A DNA stretch of 64,000 nucleotides from Shinella zoogloeoides (lineage in GTDB: Bacteria > Pseudomonadota > Alphaproteobacteria > Rhizobiales > Rhizobiaceae), in the NCBI RefSeq assembly GCF_003574625.1, contig NZ_QNUJ01000010.1, positions 165,620 to 229,619 on the forward strand. The letters are read 5' to 3'. Made by a program: the position numbers and the translations under genes. Of the stretch, positions 34,720 through 43,464 are shown one piece after another (within the stretch, counting starts at the first letter, position 1; the number at the start of each line of letters is the position of its first letter). Below the pieces are notes generated by a model. It was not told the origin of the DNA and did not search any database. It saw only the letters and a list, made by a program, of their open reading frames with translations.

Positions 34720-37053
34720 CTACGGCAGCGTGTAGGCGATCACGTAATCCCCCGGCTTCGTGCCCACCGAGCCGTGGCCCCCGGCGACGATCAGCACATA
34801 TTGCTTGTCGCCGACCGTGTAGGTCATGGGCGTCGCCTGTCCGCCGGCGGGAAGGCGGGCTTCCCAGAGCTGGCGGCCGGTGGTCACGTCATAGGCGCGC
34901 AGATAATCGTCCACCGCCGCGCCGAGGAAGGCGACGCCGCCCTTGGTCATCATCGGGCCGCCGATGCCGGGCACGCCCACCTTGAAGGGCAGCGGCAGCG
35001 GCGTCATGTCCATGACCGTGCCGTTCTTGTGCTTCCAGGCGATCTTGCCGGTGGCAAGGTCGGCGCCCGCGACATAGCCCCATGGCGGCGCCTGGCAGGG
35101 AATGCCGAGCGGCCCGAGGAACGGACCCATATAGACGCCGTAGGGCGCGCCGTCGTTGCGGTTGAGGCCCTGTTCGGAGCCCTTCTCGTCCTGCCCCTTC
35201 GGCGGCACCTGGTCGCGCGGCACGAGGCGGGAGGTGAAGGCGAGGTAGGTCGGCATGCCGAACATCACCTGCCGCTCGGGATCGACCGCGACCGAGCCCC
35301 AGTTGAACGTGCCGAAATTGCCGGGATAGACAATGGTGCCCTGCAGCGAGGGCGGCGTGTAGCGGCCCTCGTATTTCATCGACAGGAAGTCGATGCGGCA
35401 CATCATCTGGTCGAACATGGTGATGCCCCACATGTTCTTCTCGGTCAGCGGATCGGGCATGAAGGTGAGGTCGGAGACCGGCTGGGTCGGCGCGGAGAAA
35501 TCCTCCGGGATCGCGCCGGTCGGGGCCGGCACTTCCTTGACCGGGATGATCGGCTCGCCGGTGCGCCGGTCGAGCACGTAGATGTCGCCCTGCTTGGTCG
35601 CGCCGACGAGGGCGGGAACGGTCGTCCCGTCCCGGGTGATGTCGATCAGCGCCGGCTGGGCGGGAACGTCCATGTCCCACAGGTCATGATGCACCGTCTG
35701 GCGCACCCAGCGCAACGCGCCGGTCTTGATGTCGAGCGCCACGATGGAGGAGGAGAACTTCTCCACATTCTCGCTGCGCCCCATGCCGAGCTGGTCCGGC
35801 ACCTGGTTGCCGAGCGGGACATAGACGAGGCCGAGCGCCTCGTCATAGCTGAACACCGACCAGGAATTCGGCGAGTTGACGGTGTAGACCTGTCCCTCGG
35901 GCAGCGGCGTCGTCACGTCCGGATTGCCGGAATCCCAGTTCCAGACCAGCGCGCCGGAATTGACGTCGAAGGCGCGGATGACGCCCGACTGCTCCTTGGT
36001 GGAATAGTTGTCGTTCACCGCCCCGCCGATGATGATCTTGCCGTCGGTGATGACGGGCGGCGATGTGGAGTAATAGTAGCCGGCCGGATTGTAGGGCATG
36101 CCCTTTTCGAGATGCAGCACGCCGTTCTCGGCAAAGCCGGTGCAGACGTCGCCGGTCTCGGCGTCCAGCGCGATCAGCCGGGCGTCGGAGGTCGGCAGGT
36201 AGACGCGCGTGGCGCAGGCCGTGCCGGCGGTGGCGGCCGGATCGGCATAATATGTCACGCCGCGGCAGGTCTGGTGCTGGCGGTCCGGGTTCATGCCGGA
36301 ATTGGAATCGTATTTCCACTTCTCCTTGCCGGTTCCAGCGTCGAGCGCGATCGCCCAGTTGTGCGGTGTGCACATGTAGAGCGTGTCGCCGACCTTCAGC
36401 GGCGTCACCTGGTAGGTGGTCTCGCCGACGTCCGCCGGCTGCTTCACGTCGCCGGTCTGGTACTGCCAGGCGACCTTCAGCGTGGAGACGTTGTCGGCAT
36501 TGATCTGGTCGAGCGGCGAATAGCGCTGGCCGTATTGCGTGCGGCCATACTGGTGCCATTCGCCGGCCGGCACGTTGCCGCCGAGCGCAGGCGTCGCGTT
36601 GGCGATCTCCTTCGGCAGGCTGCCGGCAAGGTCGTGCGGGTCCTGCGTCATCGAATAGCCGGCGACCGCGATGGCGACGAGGACGGCGACGGCGAGCGGC
36701 ATCGCCGAGGCGGGATAGGGCGTGCCGGTGGGGCTCGCAAAACCGAGCGGCCGGCGGATGGCCGGCAGCATCAGCCACAGGCCGATGAGCACGATGACGC
36801 CGCCGCGCGGGCCGAGCTGCCACCAGTCGAAGCCGACCTCCCAGACTGCCCAGCCGAGCGAGCCGAGGACGATGAGGGCATAGAGCCAGAGCGCCGCCGC
36901 CGAGCGGCGGAAGAGCAGGGCGGCGGTGACGAGGAAGGCAAGGCCGGTGACGAGATAGTAGGGGCTGCCGCCGAGCGACAGCAGCCACCCGCCTCCGCCC
37001 GTCAGCACCAGTCCTATGATGGTGAAGAGGACAGCGGTCAGCGTGAGCAACAT
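34720..37053 (-). CDS. gcd: membrane-bound PQQ-dependent glucose dehydrogenase
   Basis: A 777-residue quinoprotein. Five hydrophobic helices fill residues 1-140. A large periplasmic eight-bladed propeller follows, with the PQQ-region segments GEWHQYGRTQYGQRYSPLDQIN, RGVTYY and WDMDVPAQP. It oxidises glucose to gluconolactone in the periplasm and feeds electrons to ubiquinone. Length and order match E. coli Gcd. Activity requires PQQ; no pqq genes are in this window. It is monocistronic, with repeats downstream. Confidence 0.95.
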   Translation of the reverse strand: MLLTLTAVLFTIIGLVLTGGGGWLLSLGGSPYYLVTGLAFLVTAALLFRRSAAALWLYALIVLGSLGWAVWEVGFDWWQLGPRGGVIVLIGLWLMLPAIRRPLGFASPTGTPYPASAMPLAVAVLVAIAVAGYSMTQDPHDLAGSLPKEIANATPALGGNVPAGEWHQYGRTQYGQRYSPLDQINADNVSTLKVAWQYQTGDVKQPADVGETTYQVTPLKVGDTLYMCTPHNWAIALDAGTGKEKWKYDSNSGMNPDRQHQTCRGVTYYADPAATAGTACATRVYLPTSDARLIALDAETGDVCTGFAENGVLHLEKGMPYNPAGYYYSTSPPVITDGKIIIGGAVNDNYSTKEQSGVIRAFDVNSGALVWNWDSGNPDVTTPLPEGQVYTVNSPNSWSVFSYDEALGLVYVPLGNQVPDQLGMGRSENVEKFSSSIVALDIKTGALRWVRQTVHHDLWDMDVPAQPALIDITRDGTTVPALVGATKQGDIYVLDRRTGEPIIPVKEVPAPTGAIPEDFSAPTQPVSDLTFMPDPLTEKNMWGITMFDQMMCRIDFLSMKYEGRYTPPSLQGTIVYPGNFGTFNWGSVAVDPERQVMFGMPTYLAFTSRLVPRDQVPPKGQDEKGSEQGLNRNDGAPYGVYMGPFLGPLGIPCQAPPWGYVAGADLATGKIAWKHKNGTVMDMTPLPLPFKVGVPGIGGPMMTKGGVAFLGAAVDDYLRAYDVTTGRQLWEARLPAGGQATPMTYTVGDKQYVLIVAGGHGSVGTKPGDYVIAYTLP

Positions 37054-37198
37054 GATGATCTCCGTGGTTATGCCGGCCGGGGAGATGCCGACATGACGTC
37101 CGGCTCAAGGAGGGACGTTTGTGAAACTAGGGCACAAGCGTGACGCTTCAATGCTGCCGCATTTCAAGTTTCGGAGCAATCTATAGGTGTGTTTTCTC

Positions 37199-38707
37199 CT
37201 ATGTGCCGCAGAAGGTTGCCGTCACCTCCTCGCCCGGTTTCGGCGGCTGCGCATAGGCGTCAAAGGCCGGCTGGTCCTCGTAGGGGCGGGCAAGCACGTC
37301 GTTGAGCGCCTCGAACAGCGAGAAATCGCCATGATCGACGGCCTCCGTCAGGGCTTCCTCGACCTTGTGGTTGCGCGGGATGAAGGCGGGATTGACCCGG
37401 CGCATCGCCGCCGTGCGCGCCTGCGGGGAGGTTGCCTCCCGCGACAATCGCTCGCGCCAGACGGCGAGCCACGGTGCAAGGGCGCCCGGATCTTCGAGCA
37501 GCGCGCCGAGCGCGGCATCCCCGCCGCTGTCTTCCGCCGCATCCGCCAGCCGGCGGAAGGCCAGCGTATAATCGGCCTTCTGCTCGTAAAGCAGGATGAG
37601 CAGGTCGCGGATCAGCGCCTGGTCGCCCTCTTCCTCATGCCCGCCGAGCCCGATCTTGGCGCGGATGACACGCTTCCAGTGTTCCTGGAAGCGCTCCATG
37701 AAGCGTCCGACGGCGGCATTCGCCGCTTCCACCGCCTTGTCCTGGTCCTCGTCGAGGATGGCGAGCATCGCCTCGGCGAGCCGGGCGATGTTCCACTGGC
37801 CGATCATCGGCTGGTTGCCGAAGGCGTAGCGCCCGCCATGGTCGATGGAGGAATAGACGGTGCGCGGATCGTAGCGGTCCATGAAGGCGCAGGGGCCGAA
37901 ATCGATGGTCTCGCCCGAGATCGTCATGTTGTCCGTGTTCATCACGCCATGGATGAAGCCGACGCCGAGCCATCTGGCGATCAGCGAAGCCTGCCGCTCC
38001 GCCACCGCGTCGAGCAGCGCGAGCCAGGGCTTTTCCGCGCCCTTCAGCTCGGGATAGTGCCGCTCGATGACATGGTCCGCCAGCACGCGCACATTTTCGG
38101 TATCGCCGCGCGCGGCGAAGAACTGGAAGGTGCCGACGCGGATATGGCTCGCGGCGACGCGGGTGAAGACCGCGCCCGGCAGCACCCGGTCGCGATAGAC
38201 CGGCTGGCCGGTGGAAACGGCGGCGAGCGCCCGCGTCGTCGGGATGCCGAGCGCATGCATCGCCTCGCTGATAATATATTCGCGCAGCACCGGCCCGAGC
38301 GCCGCCCGCCCGTCGCCGCGGCGCGAATAGGGCGTCTGGCCGGCGCCCTTGAGCTGGATGTCGCGGCGCTTGCCGTTGCGGTCGATCACCTCGCCGAGCA
38401 GGATCGCCCGCCCGTCGCCGAGCTGCGGCACGAACTGGCCGAACTGGTGGCCGGCATAGGCCATGGCGAGGGGCAGGGAGCCGGGCAGGGGCGTATTGCC
38501 GGAGAAATAGGCCGCACCGTGCCGCTCCAGCGCATCGGCGTCGAGCCCGAGCTCCTCGGCGAGCGCCCGGTTGAACCGGATCAGCCGCGGCGCTTCCACC
38601 GGCGTGGGATCGACCGGCGCGAAGAAGGCGTCCGGCAGCCGCGCATAGCTGTTGTCGAAGGGAATGGGGCGGGACTTGTCCGCCGCTGCCGTCGTCGTAC
38701 CGCTCAT
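37199..38707 (-). CDS. selO: SelO/YdiU protein AMPylase
   Basis: A 502-residue pseudokinase-fold enzyme that transfers AMP to proteins and is linked to redox homeostasis. Family motifs include FDNSYARLPDAFFA, YAGHQFGQFVPQLGDGRAILLGE, QLKGAGQTPYSRRGDGRAALGP and HGVMNTDNMTISGETIDFGPCAFMD. The C-terminus is TFCGT with Cys500, where some eukaryotic SelO proteins carry selenocysteine, so this is the Cys form. It lies between gcd and ptrB on the same strand but with wide gaps, so independent transcription is likely. Confidence 0.95.
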   Translation of the reverse strand: MSGTTTAAADKSRPIPFDNSYARLPDAFFAPVDPTPVEAPRLIRFNRALAEELGLDADALERHGAAYFSGNTPLPGSLPLAMAYAGHQFGQFVPQLGDGRAILLGEVIDRNGKRRDIQLKGAGQTPYSRRGDGRAALGPVLREYIISEAMHALGIPTTRALAAVSTGQPVYRDRVLPGAVFTRVAASHIRVGTFQFFAARGDTENVRVLADHVIERHYPELKGAEKPWLALLDAVAERQASLIARWLGVGFIHGVMNTDNMTISGETIDFGPCAFMDRYDPRTVYSSIDHGGRYAFGNQPMIGQWNIARLAEAMLAILDEDQDKAVEAANAAVGRFMERFQEHWKRVIRAKIGLGGHEEEGDQALIRDLLILLYEQKADYTLAFRRLADAAEDSGGDAALGALLEDPGALAPWLAVWRERLSREATSPQARTAAMRRVNPAFIPRNHKVEEALTEAVDHGDFSLFEALNDVLARPYEDQPAFDAYAQPPKPGEEVTATFCGT

Positions 38708-38817
38708 GATCTCCCTCCCTTGCTGCCTTTCCTATCAGATAGGGTGTCGCGGGGCGGAGCGAAAGGTTTTCGTGTTTTGTCGGAGAATTGCGGTAACGCC
38801 CCTGCTTCGCGGGCCCA

Positions 38818-38949
38818 CTCCCTCTGTCTGCCGGCATCTCCCCCACAAGGGGGGAGAAAGCAGGAGGCTTGCTCACCGTTCAAAATTGAAGGCCACCGGA
38901 GCGGCAGTTCAAGTCCCTCCCCTTGTGGGGAGGGATTTAGGGAGGGGCC
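38818..38949. repeat. RIME-like mosaic element, variant B copy 2
   Basis: The reverse complement matches 15155-15289, including TTTTGAACGGTGAGCAAGCC and the CTCCCCCCTTGTGGGGGAGA arm. It lies between selO and ptrB. Confidence 0.8.
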
Positions 38950-38961
38950 TTCCCGTCCGTC

Positions 38962-41055
38962 CTACATCTTCCCCGCCACCTTGATCGCGAAGGCATATTC
39001 GAAGGCGATCTCCTCCAGCCGCTGGAAGCGGCCCGAAGCGCCGCCGTGGCCGGCGCCCATATTGGTCTTGAGGAGGATGGGCTCGCTGCCCGTCGTCTTC
39101 TCGCGCAGGCGCGCCACCCATTTGGTGGGCTCCCAATAGGTCACGCGCGGATCGGTGAGGCCGGAAAGGGCGAGGATGGCGGGGTAGGGCTTTTGCCCGA
39201 CATTGTCATAGGGCGAATAGCTCGCCATCAGCTGGTAGAAGTCCTTGCTCTCGATCGGGTTGCCCCATTCGGGCCATTCCGGCGGGGTGAGCGGCAGCGT
39301 GTCGTCGAGCATCGTGTTGAGCACGTCGACGAAGGGCACGGCGGCGATGATGCCGCCGAATTTTTCCGGCGCCATGTTGGCGATGGCGCCCATCAGCATG
39401 CCGCCGGCCGAGCCGCCTTCGGCGACGATGTTCGCGTAGGACGTAAACCTCTCCTGATTCAGATAGTCCGCCGCGGCGATGAAGTCCTTGAACGTATTGG
39501 TCTTCTTGTCCATCTTGCCGTCTTCGTACCAGGCAAAGCCCTTGTCCTTGCCGCCGCGGATATGGGCGATGGCATAGACGAAGCCGCGGTCGACCAGCGA
39601 CAGGCAATTGGTGTTGAAGGACGCCGGGATGGTGATGCCGTAGGCGCCGTAGCCGTAGAGCAGGCACGGGGCGGAACCGTCGAGAGGCGTGTCCTTGCGG
39701 TAGAGCAGGGTGACGGGCACGCTCTCGCCGTCCCATGCGGGGGCGAAGACGCGGCGAGTGACATAGTCGTCCGGGTTGTGGCCCGAGGGGACCTCCTGCG
39801 TTTTCAGCAGCCTGCGCTCGCGCGTCGCCATGTCGTAGTCGAAGAGCTGCGAGGGTGTCGTCATCGAGGAATAGGAGAAGCGGATGACGTCGGTGTCGTA
39901 TTCCGCCGCGCCCGAAAGGCCGAGCGAATAGGCCTCCTCGGCAAACGCGATGGCATGTTCCGCGCCGCTCTCGCGTTCGCGCACCACGATGCGCGGCAGG
40001 CCCTCGTGGCGCTCCAGCCAGACGAGGTGGCGGGCAAAGGCCATGTGGCTGAGGATCAGCGTGCCGGGGCGGTGCGGCACGACCTCGGTCCAGTTCTCCC
40101 GGCCGGGCGCCGTTACCGGCGTCTGCATGATCTTGAAGTCCTTCGCGCCATCGGCATTGGTGAGGATGTAGAAGACGTCGCCGCCCTCCGTCATCGAATA
40201 TTCGAGGCCCGTCTGGCGCGGGGTGACGACGACCGGATTGGCCGTCAGGTCCCTGGTCGAGAGGAGGCGGTATTCGCTCGTCTCGTGGTCGTGGATGTCG
40301 ATATAGATGAAGTCGTCGAGCAGCGACCCGCCGACCGACATGAAGAAGCCGGCGTCCTTCTCCTCGTAGACCAGCCGGTCGTTCTCCTGTCGCTCGCCGA
40401 GGATGTGGTGGTAGATCTTCGAGGGGCGATGGTTCTCATCGAGCGCGGTGTAGAAGAAGCTCTTCGCATCGGGCGCCCAGACGCCGCCGCCGCCCGAATT
40501 GACGATCTCGTCGGCATGGTCCCTGCCGGTCGCAAGGTCGCGCACCTTCAGCGTGAAATATTCCGAGCCCTTGTCGTCATAGCCCCAGATGCCGACGGAA
40601 TGGTCGGTGGAATGGTCGATACCGGACAGGCGGAAATAATCCTTGCCTTCGGCCTCCCTGTCGCCGTCGAGCAGGACGGTGCGTGTCCCCCCGTCGCGCG
40701 GCTCGCGGAAATAGCGCGGCTGCTCGCCGCCGGTGACGAAGGACGTGCCGTAGGCGAAGGGACCGTCCTTGACCGGCACGGAGCTGTCGTCCTCCTTGAT
40801 GCGCCCGCGCATCTCGGCGAACAGCGTCTTCTGCAGCGCCTCGGTATCGGCCATGGCGGCGGCCATATAGGTGTTCTCGGCCTCCAGATGGGCGCGGATC
40901 TCCGGCTGGAGGATGGAAGGATCCTTGAACATCGCCTGCCAGTTCTCGTCGCGGAACCAGGCATAGTCGTCGGTGCGGGTGATGCCGTGGCGGGTGTCGG
41001 AAACGGGCTTCCTCGCGGCGACGGCGGCGGCGGGCAGGTTTTTGAAGACGGACAA
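38962..41055 (-). CDS. ptrB: oligopeptidase B, S9 prolyl oligopeptidase family
   Basis: A serine peptidase of 697 residues that cuts short peptides after Lys or Arg in the cytoplasm. An N-terminal propeller is followed by the hydrolase domain, with the catalytic serine in EGGSAGGML, aspartate in LTDPRVTYWEP and histidine in MGAGHGGASGR. The start is a TTG. I prefer TTG 41055, because GGAGTGAGCCC lies just before it and MSVFKNLP is a typical start, over TTG 41070 with five more residues. Length is normal. Confidence 0.93.
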   Translation of the reverse strand: MSVFKNLPAAAVAARKPVSDTRHGITRTDDYAWFRDENWQAMFKDPSILQPEIRAHLEAENTYMAAAMADTEALQKTLFAEMRGRIKEDDSSVPVKDGPFAYGTSFVTGGEQPRYFREPRDGGTRTVLLDGDREAEGKDYFRLSGIDHSTDHSVGIWGYDDKGSEYFTLKVRDLATGRDHADEIVNSGGGGVWAPDAKSFFYTALDENHRPSKIYHHILGERQENDRLVYEEKDAGFFMSVGGSLLDDFIYIDIHDHETSEYRLLSTRDLTANPVVVTPRQTGLEYSMTEGGDVFYILTNADGAKDFKIMQTPVTAPGRENWTEVVPHRPGTLILSHMAFARHLVWLERHEGLPRIVVRERESGAEHAIAFAEEAYSLGLSGAAEYDTDVIRFSYSSMTTPSQLFDYDMATRERRLLKTQEVPSGHNPDDYVTRRVFAPAWDGESVPVTLLYRKDTPLDGSAPCLLYGYGAYGITIPASFNTNCLSLVDRGFVYAIAHIRGGKDKGFAWYEDGKMDKKTNTFKDFIAAADYLNQERFTSYANIVAEGGSAGGMLMGAIANMAPEKFGGIIAAVPFVDVLNTMLDDTLPLTPPEWPEWGNPIESKDFYQLMASYSPYDNVGQKPYPAILALSGLTDPRVTYWEPTKWVARLREKTTGSEPILLKTNMGAGHGGASGRFQRLEEIAFEYAFAIKVAGKM

Positions 41056-41195
41056 GGGCTCACTCCGCAAATCGGTAGAAGGGAATGAGACAGATAGAGA
41101 GCCCCGTCCACCGCATCAAGCGGCAAGCTCGCGCGCATGCGAAAGCGCCGGAAGGGGCGCGCGGCATGCCGGCAGGGGCGCGAAGGGAGGCCCCT

Positions 41196-41537
41196 TTAGA
41201 AAGGGGGTTTTGGTTCCGAAGGGAAAATGGCACCGAGCGCGCCCATCAGCTGGACGGCTCTTTCATCGGTCAGCCTGTAGAAAATCTGCTTGCCTTCCCG
41301 GCGCGATTCGACCAGTCCCGCCTCGCGCAGCACGTTGAGCTGCTGGGACAGGGTGGGTTGGTGAACGCAAAGTTCCTCTTCCAGTTCGCTGACAGAGGCT
41401 TCTTTTTCGCAGAGTGTACAGACCAGCATAAGTCGGGCCGGGTGGGCCAGTGACTTCAAGAGGCTGGCGACTCTTGCCGCACGAATGGCCCGGGCCCGCG
41501 AGGCAGGCATTGCCTCCCGGAACGGGATGATGACCAC
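41196..41537 (-). CDS. ArsR-family regulator, BigR/YgaV-like
   Basis: A 113-residue winged-helix regulator: LLKSLAHPARLMLVCTLCEKEASVSELEEEL, then PTLSQQLNVLREAGLVESRREGKQIFYRL. The sequence resembles BigR/YgaV, which sense sulfide or persulfide with one cysteine in the core and one near the C-terminus. Here cysteines are at 40, 43 and 57, and the C-terminal one is missing, so the sensing chemistry may differ. An AT-rich stretch (CTATTTTATATTATACCATA, 41562-41581) before the gene is the likely promoter or operator. Confidence 0.85.
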   Translation of the reverse strand: MVIIPFREAMPASRARAIRAARVASLLKSLAHPARLMLVCTLCEKEASVSELEEELCVHQPTLSQQLNVLREAGLVESRREGKQIFYRLTDERAVQLMGALGAIFPSEPKPPF

Positions 41538-41602
41538 AGGATACTCCGTACATTAGCAGTCTATTTTATATTATACCATATGTTAACCAAGAGCCAACCC
41601 TG

Positions 41603-42730
41603 TCAGCCCGGCAGGTTGGGCTTGGCCTTGCGTTTTGCGGGGCGCAGCTCGTCGGCGATGGTCATGCCGATGATGGAAAGGGGCAGGGCCAGCATCGCGC
41701 CGGCGGCTCCCCACATCCAGGTCCAGAAGATGATGGCGGTGAAGATGATGAAGGCGTTGACCTCCAGCCGCTTTCCCATCACCGCCGGCATGATGAGGTT
41801 CTCCATGGTCAGGTGCACCAGGAAGAAGGCGAGCGCCGGCAGGAGGCCCATGGTCAGCGTCTCGTGCGTCAGCAAGCCCGCTACGGCGAGCGAGATCGTC
41901 ATCAGCGTGACGCCGAGGAACGGCACGAAGCTGGAGATGAAGGCGAAGAGCCCCCACAGCGCCGGCATGGCGAGCCCGCCGCCCCAGGTGATCAGCGCCG
42001 TGACGACGCCGAGCGCCGCATAGACCAGCGAGGCCGTGGCGAAATAGTAACCGAGCGCGCTGTCGATGGCGTTCATGATGCGGATGGTGGTCAGCCGCTG
42101 GTTGCGGCGCGGAAAGGCCATGATGATCATCTGCCGCAGCTTCAGCCGCGCCGAGAGGAAGAGGACCAGAGCGGCGAAGAAGATCATGCCCTGCAGAAGG
42201 GCGGGCGTCAGGCTGCCCGACACGATGCTGAGCACGCTGCCTGTGTTTTCCAGCACCTTTTCCATCGACATCTGCCCGCTCTCGAACATCTGCGGGCTGA
42301 TGTTCAGCCAGCCGAAGCGGGAAAAGAGCGGGGTGATGCGATCATAGGCGCCGCGCACGAGGTCCGGTGCGTTGGCGGCGAGCTGGGCGATCGGATCGGC
42401 AAGCATGCCGGCCACGAAGAAGACGCCGAGCCCGAACAGCCCCGCCAGCAGCAGCGCGGTGGGCAGCGGCGGAATGCCGAGGTCGTTCAGCTTTTCCGCC
42501 GCCACGCCGAAGATGAGGCCGGTCACGACGGCAAGGCAGAGCGGGGTGAGGATCGGCGCCATGAGATAGACGACGCCCATCGCCATGATGAAGAAAATAC
42601 CGATGGCCGCCCAGGCGGCGGCGATGTCGAGCCCGTAACGGCGCGGCTTGCCGGCGGCAGCCTCTCCGTCCGGCTCGATGCTGCCCTGCAAGAGCCGGCG
42701 TTCGGCCGGTTTTCCGGATATGTCATGCAT
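41603..42730 (-). CDS. AI-2E family permease (PerM-like)
   Basis: A 375-residue inner-membrane protein with about eight hydrophobic helices. The family core is LGVVTALITWGGGLAMPALWGLFAFISSFVPFLG, then LTMENLIMPAVMGKRLEVN. Members include TqsA, an autoinducer-2 exporter, and PerM; most have other or unknown substrates, some being sodium/proton antiporters. The ArsR gene follows after 65 nt on the same strand but has its own AT-rich promoter-like stretch. Confidence 0.9.
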   Translation of the reverse strand: MHDISGKPAERRLLQGSIEPDGEAAAGKPRRYGLDIAAAWAAIGIFFIMAMGVVYLMAPILTPLCLAVVTGLIFGVAAEKLNDLGIPPLPTALLLAGLFGLGVFFVAGMLADPIAQLAANAPDLVRGAYDRITPLFSRFGWLNISPQMFESGQMSMEKVLENTGSVLSIVSGSLTPALLQGMIFFAALVLFLSARLKLRQMIIMAFPRRNQRLTTIRIMNAIDSALGYYFATASLVYAALGVVTALITWGGGLAMPALWGLFAFISSFVPFLGVTLMTISLAVAGLLTHETLTMGLLPALAFFLVHLTMENLIMPAVMGKRLEVNAFIIFTAIIFWTWMWGAAGAMLALPLSIIGMTIADELRPAKRKAKPNLPG

Positions 42731-42894
42731 GGCGCACCCCTCGATTTCGCGCTACAAACGCGGGTCGCGACGATAAGTTCCAGCAATGACTCATGAAACC
42801 TTGGGTAGGTTGCAGCCCGTCGTCAAATAGACATATTGCGCGCTAACCCCGAATTAAGACGTCAGGCATGACGCCAAGAAGAGGAGGCAGAGAG

Positions 42895-43305
42895 TTGAAA
42901 CCGCATGCAATCGGGCTCCATATCGCCCTTTGCACTCTTGCGTTCGCACCGCTTTTCGCCGAGCCCGCCATGGCGATAGACACCCGCGTGCGCAACCAGT
43001 TGCAGAAGCTGACCCCGGACGAACGGCTGGAGCAGCGCTGCGATATCGAGGCGATGGACGAGATCAGCGGCGCCAGGGCCGGCTTCCGCCCGGACAAGGT
43101 GATCGCCTACGCCTTCGGCGACCCCAAGCTCGACGGCACGACTTTCAAGACGAAGGGCGCCGTCTTCCGCAGCAAGGGCGAATGGTATCGCCTGTCCTAC
43201 AAGTGCGAGGCGAGCTCCGACCGGCTCGATATCCACGCCTTCAAGTACAAGATCGGCGACCAGGTGCCCCATGAGGACTGGGCCGAGCATTATCTCTACG
43301 ATTGA
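42895..43305 (+). CDS. DUF930 exported protein
   Basis: A 136-residue protein with a signal peptide (LKPHAIGLHIALCTLAFAPLFAEPAMA) and the DUF930 domain: LTPDERLEQRCDIEAMDEI, then FRPDKVIAYAFGDPKLDGTTFKTKGAVFRSKGEWYRLSYKC. Two cysteines probably form a disulphide. The family is largely restricted to Rhizobiales and uncharacterised. TTG 42895 is preferred, since GAGGAGGCAGAGAG lies directly upstream; ATG 42868 would put that site inside the gene. Confidence 0.82.
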   Translation: MKPHAIGLHIALCTLAFAPLFAEPAMAIDTRVRNQLQKLTPDERLEQRCDIEAMDEISGARAGFRPDKVIAYAFGDPKLDGTTFKTKGAVFRSKGEWYRLSYKCEASSDRLDIHAFKYKIGDQVPHEDWAEHYLYD

Positions 43306-43386
43306 GATCGCCGGTAACTTTTGAGTGATCGGCCTCTCCCTGCGGGCGGTGAGACGGTCGTATTTGGCGTCAACGTTGCCCCTCTT

Positions 43387-43436
43387 CCCTTCTCCCCGCT
43401 TGCGGGGAAAAGGTGGCCGGCAGGCCGGATGAGGGG
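43387..43436. repeat. CTTCTCCCC-family palindromic repeat
   Basis: A 50-bp copy with the longer GGCCGGCAGGCCGGATGAGG tail, between DUF930 and the converging VOC gene. Confidence 0.8.
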
Positions 43437-43464
43437 CAGCATACGCGTCTGCCCGCCCGATGGT

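Noticed and set aside
37199..38707. Selenocysteine in SelO
   Set aside because: The C-terminal position is a normal Cys codon in TFCGT and the frame ends at an ordinary stop directly after. No sign of UGA recoding.
41191..41206. CCCCTTT-AG-AAAGGGG as an ArsR terminator
   Set aside because: The hairpin overlaps the stop codon but has only a 2-nt loop and no T-run on the minus strand.
42868..42894. ATG 42868 as start of the DUF930 gene
   Set aside because: The only good ribosome-binding site (GAGGAGG) lies after it and fits TTG 42895, which also gives the better signal peptide.
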